Shown here piece after piece: positions 56,997 through 64,000 of a stretch of DNA of 64,000 nucleotides. The notes beneath the pieces are model-generated. The model saw nothing but the letters and a program-made list of their open reading frames with translations, made no database searches and was not told where the DNA came from. Source of the stretch: CAWBLP01 sp963789495 (GTDB taxonomy: Bacteria > Pseudomonadota > Alphaproteobacteria > Acetobacterales > Acetobacteraceae); the NCBI GenBank assembly GCA_963789495.1, contig CAWBLP010000014.1, positions 165,986 through 229,985 of the forward strand, read 5' to 3'. The stretch's first letter is position 1. Every line of letters begins with the position of its first letter. The position numbers were made by a program, and so were the translations under genes.

Positions 56997-57527
56997 GAGC
57001 TCCCGAGCAGAAAATCCACGACGATTCGCGAATATAATAGATATTTGAACGACATATACTCCCCGAACCTCATAACCGGCTCAATTTTGCGTGATTTGAT
57101 TACTTTCACGCCTGAGCATGGAATGGGTGATTATTCGATACGATACGTAAACCTCATCGCAACGGAACGAGCCGGCCGAACGTGTTCAGCGGCGGATCGG
57201 CACGACTCGTCGGGTGACACTTGCGCTGATTGCGCAGGACGCGGCGAGCCGCAGTGCTCTGGCCGCCATCCGCGCCGCGGTCGCCGGTCCGTGCTGGCGG
57301 CACGTTGGTGAGGGATTTAATGCAGCTGAATTCCGGCGCGTCTGCTGAGTCACCGCCGCCCCTGCCCGGCCGGACTACCCTGCAGATCGTGCCGGGCACG
57401 CGCGGGCCAGGCGGCAAACTGCGCCGGAGACTGAAAGGACGAAAACGTCCGTTCGCCGCAGTCAGCGACGCGGCACAGTTCGTGCTGTTCGGTAGTCCAT
57501 CGACGACGTTAACGGAGATCGGACACG
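56997..57527. other. AT-rich promoter region and gap between divergent units
   Basis: A 530-bp gap. The first ~160 bp (57005-57165) are much richer in A and T than the flanks (AATATAATAGATATTTGAAC, CAATTTTGCGTGATTTGATT), a likely promoter for the TpsB operon and possibly a binding region for a nucleoid protein. From 57170 on it is GC-rich with short open frames on both strands that I cannot support as genes. Confidence 0.55.
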
Positions 57528-58367
57528 ATGGAATTGCTCACAGAGCTCGCCATCACGGCTTCACCGCGAAGCGACCAAGACGGCTCCAGCCTGACCGCCG
57601 GTGCAGGAAACACCAAGGTCACCGGCCTGTTGCGTCTGTTGCTCGATGAGAACCGGGCACTTCGTGCCGCCAATCTGGACCTGAACGCGATGTTGCGGCA
57701 GCTCGCGGGTTCGGGCGCTCCAGCACGGCCATTCGCGTTCGCCTGGTTCAGGGCGAAGCGCCGCATAGCGGCGGAGAAGCCTCTAACCGCAAACATTACC
57801 AGTGAACTAATGTCCTGGCAGGACGTGCATCGCCACGATACATCCAGCTGGGCATCAGGAGGGCGGTCGGCGGGCGGAACCATGCGTTCTTCGTGGACTT
57901 CGGCGCACGGCCGCGATCCATTGTCAGGCGGCTTGGACTTTGGCTGGATGCGCCAGAATGCCGCCCTGCTGCATCTGCTGCGCTCCGGCCAGTGGCAGCC
58001 TGTGCCGTACCAGCCACCGGATATCTGGGCCGAACGCCTGGCGACCCGCTCGTCCGGGATCACCACAGACGCTGCCCGCAGAATTCTGACGATGGCGTTT
58101 GATGTGGTTCCACAGCCGAGCCGCTCGGCCGTGGTCCAACCCGTGTCACAGGATGAGCGTGCATGGGCGCAGCGGAACCATGCCACCGTTCGCGGCCTCA
58201 CGGAGGGACAGCTGCGCGGAATTCCGACCAGCCCATCGCGCGCCTGGGTTGCCGCCTTCCAGTCTGCGGTTGGCGGCACGATGGCCGAAATCGCCGCGAT
58301 CCTGGCGCTGGTCGTCGATATCACTCATCCGGATGATTGGCTCACCGGCATGGTCGCGGCGGAGTAG
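57528..58367 (+). CDS. Unrecognised protein, 279 aa
   Basis: ATG at 57528 with GGAGATCGG upstream. The N-terminal third is a probable short coiled coil (VTGLLRLLLDENRALRAANL, then DLNAMLRQLAG), followed by FAFAWFRAKRRIAAEKPLTA. The middle (residues ~95-135) is rich in Ser, Gly, Arg and His and looks disordered. The C-terminal half is helical (FGWMRQNAALLHLLRSGQW, TEGQLRGIPTSPSRAWVAAF, MAEIAAILALVVDITHPDDW). No signal peptide or known domain. It lies between the two-partner-secretion operon and a hydrolase-glycosyltransferase pair on the same strand. A frameshift in the middle cannot be excluded. Confidence 0.55.
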   Translation: MELLTELAITASPRSDQDGSSLTAGAGNTKVTGLLRLLLDENRALRAANLDLNAMLRQLAGSGAPARPFAFAWFRAKRRIAAEKPLTANITSELMSWQDVHRHDTSSWASGGRSAGGTMRSSWTSAHGRDPLSGGLDFGWMRQNAALLHLLRSGQWQPVPYQPPDIWAERLATRSSGITTDAARRILTMAFDVVPQPSRSAVVQPVSQDERAWAQRNHATVRGLTEGQLRGIPTSPSRAWVAAFQSAVGGTMAEIAAILALVVDITHPDDWLTGMVAAE

Positions 58368-58592
58368 CGCGTCGGCACGCCGCTTGACCCTGCATCATCC
58401 TACGGGTCCGGCTGCGTTAACCCTCCGTAAGCGACATTCCACTATGGTTTCTCGTCCGCGGGGCATAGGGATGCACGCAGCTTGGCAACCGGCCCAGAAC
58501 ATAGTGGCGGATCGGCTGGACCGACTTCGGAGACACTGCAGATCGCGCAGTTCCGACTGCCATGCCATAGCACCTCGCTAGGTATCAGCCGC

Positions 58593-59302
58593 ATGCCGGC
58601 GACAGATACCCGCGGACTGCAGCTTGCTTTGTTGCTGCCGGGCGTGGGCACGCGGATGAACAGCACTTGCCTGCGCGCCATTCCCCTGACCAGCCTGTTC
58701 GATCTGCTGGTGTGCGAGCTGCCGGGGCACGGCATATCCGGTGAAGTACCCGACGTATCGGTGGAGGGGTTTGCCCGGGAATACGCCGCACTGATCGATC
58801 GCTATGTGACAGGCCGACCGAACCTGATGGTGATCGGGGAGTCATTCGGCGGGCTGATTGGGCTGGCATTGGCACGCCTGCGGCCAATCGGATCCATCGG
58901 GTAATCTTGCTGGACGTGCCGCTCCGACTGACAAAGCCACCGCTCGACCGGCTGCTGGCAGAGTTCTGGAAAGTCGAACGGTCAGCGTTTCAGCGCCTTA
59001 TGTATCGCGAGGTGTTCGGATTCGATCCGGAGAACGGCAACCGAACCGGTGAGCGGGATTTCCTCGCACTATTCGAGGGCATGGATACCGACTGTACCGT
59101 GCTTGCCGGAGATGCGACGTTTTCCACCGAGCTGTTCCTTGCCGGCAGGCCACCATCGCAGGTGACTGACGACGATCTGGCCGCGCTCTCGGCCTTCCCG
59201 CGGACCACCGTCCTGCCGCGGATCAGGCAGGCTGGGCATTGCCTGCTGCTCGACAACCCCTGGGCTTGTGTGGCGGCACTGCGTAGTCACGGCGGCGGCT
59301 GA
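58593..59302 (+). pseudogene. Alpha/beta hydrolase, single frameshift
   Basis: The first part runs from ATG 58593 (MPATDTRGLQLALLLPGVG) through ELPGHGISGEVPDVSVEGF to the nucleophile elbow LMVIGESFGGLIGLALARLR, then stops at 58904. Restoring one C in ATCGGATCC (58887-58895) joins it to the second part: RVILLDVPLRLTKPPLDR, then DCTVLAGDATFSTELF (acid residue) and RIRQAGHCLLLDNPWACVAA (catalytic His). The full gene would be about 236 residues with an intact Ser-Asp-His triad. So one base is missing or was missed. Longer N-terminal starts (TTG at 58482) are possible. It overlaps no other gene and precedes the glycosyltransferase by 5 bp. Confidence 0.7.
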
Positions 59303-59307
59303 CGCGA

Positions 59308-60288
59308 GTGTCTCGCACCCCACCATTCGTAGTGCTGTGCTGGGAAAGTGATCCCGGCTATGTGCCGCCGTTCCGGATCTCATCGCGCCAGTGCACCATC
59401 GGCATTCGCTACCCGGTGCCGTCCCACGTCGCAGTCTGCACCAACCCGCCCGACATCCTTCTGCCGCCGGGCCGCTACGACCTTGAAGCCGAACTGCATG
59501 GCCACGGCTTCACCGAGCCGCCGGACCTGATCGTCGTGTGGAGCAACGCTCTGGGCGCAAACAGGCCACAGAACCTGGGGGCGTTTCGCTGTCCCCGTCT
59601 GCTGATCTGCGGCGATACCCATCATATGCAGCAGCCAATCCGCAGCATGCTCGACTACGCGCGCGTCGAACCGTTCGATGCCGTCGCCTCCGTCTATGAT
59701 CGCCATCATCTGCATTGGTTTCAGGCCGCCGGATTTAACCAATGCGCCTGGCTGCCAGGTATCTCTGTCCAGCCGATCGCGCCGCCCTGGCAGGCGCGGC
59801 GAACCGATCAGCTCACCTTCGTCGGCCAGCTTGGCCCGATGCATCGATGGCGGCAGGCGCTGCTGCAACAGATAGCGGTGGCCGACGTTCCGGTGCTGTC
59901 TGGCCTCACCACGCGCTCCGAAGCCGCAATGCGTTACGCACAGGCGCTGGTGTCGTTCAACGGCAGTCTCAACGGCGACCTGAACATGCGAGTATTTGAG
60001 GTGCTGTCTGCTGGTGGGTTCCTGATGACCGACCGTCTGTCGCCGCAAGCGGGACTCGAACAATTGCTCCACCCTGGTGGCGACTGTGAGACCTATGGTG
60101 ACATTGAGGAACTGCTCGAGAAGCTCGCCTTCTACCGCGCCACACCGGATGCGGCGCTGAGGGTAGCCGCACAGGGTGCCGCGACCTACCGGCGTGATCT
60201 GATGCCCGGCCATATGATCGCTGCGCTGCGTGATTGGATGCTGGACGGGCGCCTGCCGGACCGCCTTACTAACCAGACGCACAAATAG
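59308..60288 (+). CDS. Glycosyltransferase (GT-B, Glyco_trans_1_2 type), probably 3'-truncated by an IS
   Basis: The 326-residue product starts at GTG 59308. Its C-terminal half has the Glyco_trans_1_2/DUF3880-like pattern: YAQALVSFNGSLNGDLNMRV and FEVLSAGGFLMTDRL, then LHPGGDCETYGDIEELLEKL; the middle holds VYDRHHLHWFQAAGF and DQLTFVGQLGPMHRWRQAL. Such enzymes are found in spore-maturation or surface-glycan loci. The TAG stop at 60286-60288 is made of a TA that is also the apparent IS630 target site plus the first base of the IS, so the natural gene probably continued beyond (see finding). Five bases downstream of the hydrolase gene. Confidence 0.78.
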   Translation: MSRTPPFVVLCWESDPGYVPPFRISSRQCTIGIRYPVPSHVAVCTNPPDILLPPGRYDLEAELHGHGFTEPPDLIVVWSNALGANRPQNLGAFRCPRLLICGDTHHMQQPIRSMLDYARVEPFDAVASVYDRHHLHWFQAAGFNQCAWLPGISVQPIAPPWQARRTDQLTFVGQLGPMHRWRQALLQQIAVADVPVLSGLTTRSEAAMRYAQALVSFNGSLNGDLNMRVFEVLSAGGFLMTDRLSPQAGLEQLLHPGGDCETYGDIEELLEKLAFYRATPDAALRVAAQGAATYRRDLMPGHMIAALRDWMLDGRLPDRLTNQTHK

Positions 60289-61379
60289 GTATCCTCCCGT
60301 ATGGGAATCGGTTATGCTGTCGTCATGCCGTCGGACCATGATTTCCGCAAACTCCCGTCCTCAACCCAGGCCGAACTGCGACGTGTCGCGGTAAACATGG
60401 TGCTCTCCGGGACAAACCGGATCGATGTGGCCAGGGCGATCGGGGTCAATCGACGCTTCGTTGGGGAATGGGTTCGTGCCTTTGAGGCCACGGGAGAAGC
60501 GGCGTTGGCCGGTGGGCGGCGCGGCCGACGGCCAGGTGAGCAAAAAGCCCTCAACCGGCGCCAGGAAGCGACGATCCGTCGGCTGATCGTCGGGCGATGC
60601 CCCGATCAATTGAAACTCCCCTTCGCACTATGGACCCGCGAAGCGGTTGGCCAGCTGATCGAGCGTAAAGCCGGTATCCGCCTGTCCCCGACGGCCATCG
60701 GTACGCTATCTTTCGGCCTGGAATCTGACCCCACAAAGGCCGATCCGGCGGGCGATGGAAAGGAGCGAGGCGGCGATCCAGACATGGATGAAACGCGAAT
60801 ACCCGGCGATCGCGAGACGAGCCCGAAAGGAAAAAGCTGAGATCCATTGGTCGGACGAAACTGGCATCTCGAACCAGGCCAATTACGGCCGGAGCTTCGC
60901 GCCGGCGGGCAAGACACCGGTGATACCGCGTCCGGCCACGCGATTTACCCAATCGATGATCTCCAGCGTGACCAACCAGGGCAAGTTGCGCTTCATGATC
61001 TATGATGGCGCACTGAATGCAGCGATTTTTCTGAAATTCCTGCGCCGGTTGATCAAAGACACGGACCGGAAACTGTTCGTGATCGTCGACAATCTACGTG
61101 TGCATCGGGCCAGGACCGTGGCGGCGTGGGTCGAAGAGAACAAGGATCGAATTAAACTTTTCTACCTGCCGCCGTACGCGCCGGAGCGGAACCCAGACGA
61201 ATACGTCAACAACGACGTCAAACAAGGCATGGCACGGCGTGGCACGCCAATGAACAAGGCCGCGATGAGGGCTGGGCTGACAGCCCATATGCGCGGGCTA
61301 CAGGGCAGGCGACATAAGGTGCGCGCATTCTTCCAGGCACCCGATGTCCGCTATGCCGCGTAAGCGCATCCGTGATACA
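60288..61379 (+). mobile_element. IS630-family insertion sequence (copy 1)
   Basis: About 1.09 kb flanked by TA on both sides (60286-60287 and 61380-61381), the target duplication of IS630/Tc1 elements. The ends are short imperfect inverted repeats: GGTATCCTCC at the left and TGTATCACGG (reverse complement) at the right. It encloses one transposase gene in the plus direction. Confidence 0.7.
60301..61363 (+). pseudogene. IS630-family transposase, single frame break
   Basis: The N-terminal part (60301-60840) has the helix-turn-helix region DVARAIGVNRRFVGEWVRAF and TREAVGQLIERKAGIRLSP; the DDE part continues in another frame to 61363: IHWSDETGISNQ (first Asp), LFVIVDNLRVHRAR (second Asp) and YAPERNPDEYVNND (Glu). 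They join at GGTACGCTATC (60700-60710), where removing one A gives IGRYLSAWNLTPQRP. There is no slippery run, so this is an insertion or sequence error rather than a programmed frameshift. Confidence 0.78.
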
Positions 61380-61381
61380 TA

Positions 61382-61569
61382 TTTGGCCGACTGGTTAGTA
61401 ATCCCCGCCACGACCTGCGATGGAACAGCAGCCTTGCGGCAGCGGCGCAGCTCGATCTGCGACTTGCGCTGTACCGAGATGTTGCAGGAACAGCAGCGGC
61501 AGACGCCGAACAGTTCGGTTCTATTGGCACCGGGTTGGCCGGTGGCCTCTGTGCTGGATCTGGTGGACC
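61382..61569. other. Fragment between two IS630 elements, probable 3' end of the glycosyltransferase gene
   Basis: 188 bp between IS copies 1 and 2. If the first IS and one TA are removed, the glycosyltransferase frame continues without a stop into this piece (HKYLADWLV ...). A second frame here also reads protein-like (NPRHDLRWNSSLAAAAQLDL). No independent gene is supported. Confidence 0.45.
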
Positions 61570-62787
61570 TAGTGTCCTGAACCATAAGACCACCGCATCA
61601 TGTCGTTGAAGTGTTGTAGGTGCAAAATCGTTCTATGGCGTCGAGGATGTCGTCGGCGGATTTGACCCACCGGAATGGCTTTGGGTTGGCATTGTGGTGA
61701 TCGAGAAAGGCGTTGATCGCAGCTTCCAGCTCATCGACGCTGCGATGCACGCCGCGCCTGATCTTCCGGTCGGTCAGCAGTGCGAAAAAGCGCTCGACCT
61801 GGTTCAGCCAGGAGCTGCTTGTCGGGGTCAGGTGGACATGCCAGCGCGGGCGCTTTGCCAGCCAGTCGCGGATCAGCGCGGTCTTGTGCGTCGCGTAGTT
61901 GTCCCAGACCAGATGCACATCCAGCCCGGTCGGTACCGCAGCCTCGATCTCGTCCAGGAATTGACGGAACTCGGTCGCGCGGTGGCGCGGATAGCATTTG
62001 CCGATGATTGCTCCGGTAGCGACGTCAAGTGCCGCGAACAGCGAGGTCGTACCGTGCCGGACGTAATCGTGACTGCGCCGCTCAGGCTGACCAGGTCGCA
62101 TCGGAAACACGGTCTGGCTGCGGTCCAGCGCCTGGATCTGCGACTTTTCGTCAACGCAGAGCACCACGGCATGCTCGGGAGGGGAAACATACAACCCCAC
62201 CACATCGCGCACCTTGGCCACGAAGTCGGGATCAGTGGAGAGCTTGAATGTCTCCTGCCGATGCGGCTTCAGCCCGAAGGCGCGCCAAATCCGCTGCACC
62301 GTGCTGACCGACAAGCCGGTGTCTCGCGCCATGCCACGCGAACTCCAGTGGGTCGCCGCCTCGGGCTTACTCTCCAGCGTGCGGGTGATCACCGCTTCGA
62401 TCCGTTTATCCTCGATCGTGCGCGGCGCTCCGGGCCGCGGCTCGTCGCGCAAACCCTCGACCCGCTGCGCCAGAAACCGGCGGCGCCATTTGCCGACGGT
62501 TTGTGGATGCGCCCCAAGCTGCTGACCAACCGCCTGGTTTTCCAGACCCTCGGCGCAGGCCAGAACGATGCGGGCACGAGCCGCAAGAGCCTGCGAGGTC
62601 TTGGGCCGGGCGGCCAGCGCCATCAGCTCAGATCTCTCCGCATCCGTTACATTCAGCGCTTCCAGCCTGCGTCCCGCCATGCCTGCTCTCCGTCTCCAAG
62701 ACGACAGAGCCTCGCAAGTCACGCCGAATTGACCGCAGTGCAGTTTTCGAATTGCTGATGCGACGGATTTAGGACTTCAGGACACTA
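61570..62787 (-). mobile_element. IS630-family insertion sequence (copy 2, different type)
   Basis: About 1.2 kb with clear inverted repeats: the left end reads TAGTGTCCTGAACCATAAGA and the reverse complement of the right end TAGTGTCCTGAAGTCCTAAA; both continue to a shared CGCATCA. The TA at each end (61570-61571 and 62786-62787) is the target duplication. The transposase frame inside is intact, so the element may be active. Confidence 0.88.
61598..62680 (-). CDS. IS630-family transposase (intact)
   Basis: A 360-residue transposase. N-terminal helix-turn-helix: TSQALAARARIVLACAEGLE, GQQLGAHPQTVGKWRRRFL. DDE catalytic domain: VVLCVDEKSQIQALDRSQTV (Asp), DVHLVWDNYATHKTALIRDW (Asp), SSSWLNQVERFFALLTDRKI (Glu). 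Start at ATG 62678-62680 is preceded by GGAGAG; an in-frame start 42 bp upstream exists. It differs from the transposases of copies 1 and 3, so the three are separate insertions. Confidence 0.92.
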   Translation of the reverse strand: MAGRRLEALNVTDAERSELMALAARPKTSQALAARARIVLACAEGLENQAVGQQLGAHPQTVGKWRRRFLAQRVEGLRDEPRPGAPRTIEDKRIEAVITRTLESKPEAATHWSSRGMARDTGLSVSTVQRIWRAFGLKPHRQETFKLSTDPDFVAKVRDVVGLYVSPPEHAVVLCVDEKSQIQALDRSQTVFPMRPGQPERRSHDYVRHGTTSLFAALDVATGAIIGKCYPRHRATEFRQFLDEIEAAVPTGLDVHLVWDNYATHKTALIRDWLAKRPRWHVHLTPTSSSWLNQVERFFALLTDRKIRRGVHRSVDELEAAINAFLDHHNANPKPFRWVKSADDILDAIERFCTYNTSTT

Positions 62788-62854
62788 GTACCCTACGTCA
62801 TTGACTTAGCGGTTAAACTTCGAATCGATGCCCTGGCAATGACGGAGCCGATTC

Positions 62855-64000
62855 GTGACAAGGAAACAGACTGCCAGGAAGCACATCGTCAGACTGAGCG
62901 ATGATGAGCGCGATCGGCTGAACGCGCTCATCGCAACAGGCAAGCATCCGGCACGCAAGCTTCTCAAGGCGCGTATCCTGCTGAAGGCCGACGTCTCCGA
63001 GGCGGGCGAGGGATGGCCCGACAACCGGATTGCCGAGGCGTTGGACACCAGCACCGACACGATCCTTCGGACCCGCCAGCGGCTTGTGGAGGAAGGCCTG
63101 GACGCGGCCCTGACACACAAATATTCGCCCGCCTCGGCCCGGCCACGCATCTTCGACGGGGCCGCCGAGGCCAAGCTGATCGCCCTGGCGTGCGGCGAGC
63201 CGCCAAGGGGGCGGTCGCGCTGGACCCTTGAACTGCTGGAAGAACAGGTCGTCGAACTGAAGATCGTCGAGCGTGCCAGCGACAACACGATCGGGCGGAC
63301 GCTAAAAAAAACGCTCTCAAGCCCCACCTGCAAGAACAATGGGTCATTCCGCCGGACGCCAGCGCGGCCTTCGTAGCCGCCATGGAGGACGTACTCGAAG
63401 TCTATCAGCGCCCGCACGACCCAGCGCGCCCGGTGGTTTGCCTGGACGAGACGTCAAAGCAACTGATCGCAGAGACGCGCGTGCCGATCCAGGCGAAGCC
63501 AGGGCATCCCTCGCGCGTCGACTACGAGTATGAGCGTAACGGCACGGCAAACCTGTTCATGCTGTTCGCGCCGCTGGAGGGATGGCGGCACGTCAAGGTC
63601 ACAGACCGCCACGCCGCCGCCGATTACGCCCAGGTCCTCAAGGAGGTGTCCGACATCCACTTCCCTGGCGCCGAGAAGATCGTTCTGATCCAAGACAATC
63701 TCAGCACGCACAAACCCGCGTCGCTGTACAGGCCTTTCCGCCCGCGGAAGCCCGCCGGCTCGTGGAACGGTTCGAGTGGCATTACACACCCAAGCACGGA
63801 AGCTGGCTGGATATGGCCGAGTGCGAAATCAGCGTGCTGTCAAGACAATGCCTGGACCGGCGAATCCCCGACAAACCGACGCTGACCCAAGAGATCGCCG
63901 CATGGCAGCAGAACCGCAACAAAAGGCACGCCAAGGCCGATTGGCAGTTCACCAACGCGGACGCCCGCGTCAAGCTCAAGCGGCTCTACCCGCAATTTCA
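62855..64000 (+). pseudogene. IS630-family transposase (copy 3), 3' end beyond window
   Basis: GTG 62855 starts the N-terminal part (VRLSDDERDRLNALIATGKH, RIAEALDTSTDTILRTRQRL). At 63304-63311 an eight-A run follows CT, giving the zero-frame heptamer A AAA AAA; a -1 slip there joins it to KPHLQEQWVIPPDASAAFVA and the catalytic part RPVVCLDETSKQLIAETRVP and KIVLIQDNLSTHK. This is a classical programmed -1 frameshift of this IS type. A second break near 63731 (TACAGGCC, one G short) is not slippery; after it the frame continues FPPAEARRLVERFEWHYTPK, SWLDMAECEIS (Glu) to the window edge at LKRLYPQF, one or two codons before the usual end. This copy is probably inactive unless that base is an error. 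Confidence 0.82.
63304..63311 (+). promoter_or_regulatory. A8 slippery site for -1 ribosomal frameshifting
   Basis: Codons read CTA AAA AAA ACG, so A AAA AAA lies in the correct register for tandem -1 slippage, and the -1 frame carries the catalytic domain. Programmed frameshifting at A-runs is known for several IS630-type elements. Confidence 0.65.

Noticed and set aside
57045..57417. Short open frames on both strands in the gap before the 279-aa gene
   Set aside because: No ribosome-binding site, motif or helix pattern distinguishes either strand.

Overview
The window looks like chromosomal DNA from a GC-rich alphaproteobacterium, most likely Rhodospirillales/Acetobacteraceae. The reasons are the overall base composition, the gene families present (HutF histidine degradation, an MbfA-type ferritin/VIT1 iron exporter, a Hint-fused metalloprotease, several luciferase-like flavin monooxygenases) and the Acetobacteraceae-like palindromic intergenic repeats. 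The assignment to family is an inference; there is no rRNA in the window.

Layout. 1-13.7 kb: a secreted protein cut by the window edge, a YqaA/DedA-type membrane protein, a DUF2254 membrane protein, then a peptide/amino-acid degradation neighbourhood (ABC substrate-binding protein, aspartoacylase/AstE-like hydrolase, ArgE-type deacylase, M81 peptidase, metalloprotease-Hint fusion, HutF), mepA and a phytanoyl-CoA-type dioxygenase. 14-19 kb: three luciferase-like monooxygenases on the minus strand and a GT61 glycosyltransferase. 19.4-24.3 kb: one very large repeat-built, probably type-I-secreted adhesin. 24.7-26 kb: an IS4-type element with a broken transposase. 26-36 kb: acyl-CoA dehydrogenase, another luciferase-like monooxygenase, GNAT, class III aminotransferase, mbfA, cytochrome b561, an Fsr-like MFS exporter, DUF1223 and LysE proteins. 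36-41 kb: argG (frame broken three times), tRNA-Gly, tRNA-Trp, secE, nusG and rlmI. 41-47 kb: two divergent dienelactone hydrolases (one with an amber codon), a methyltransferase, a c'-type cytochrome, a LOG-family protein, a decayed IS3-type remnant and a fifth luciferase-like monooxygenase.

47.4-57 kb is the most distinctive block: a minus-strand operon encoding an outer-membrane two-partner-secretion transporter (TpsB), its filamentous-haemagglutinin-like exoprotein (TpsA), a lipoprotein with TPR and CHAT (caspase-like) domains whose ATG directly follows the TpsA stop codon, and a GT2 glycosyltransferase. The CHAT protease is placed where it could process or sense the exoprotein. 57.5-64 kb: an unrecognised protein, a frameshifted alpha/beta hydrolase, a glycosyltransferase apparently truncated by an IS630 insertion, then two further IS630-family elements, the last running off the window.

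A recurrent feature is single-base frame breaks in otherwise well-conserved genes (argG, TpsA, a small secreted protein, an alpha/beta hydrolase, transposases), so either the assembly carries residual indels or several genes are freshly inactivated. Short intergenic gaps not listed were read and showed nothing further.
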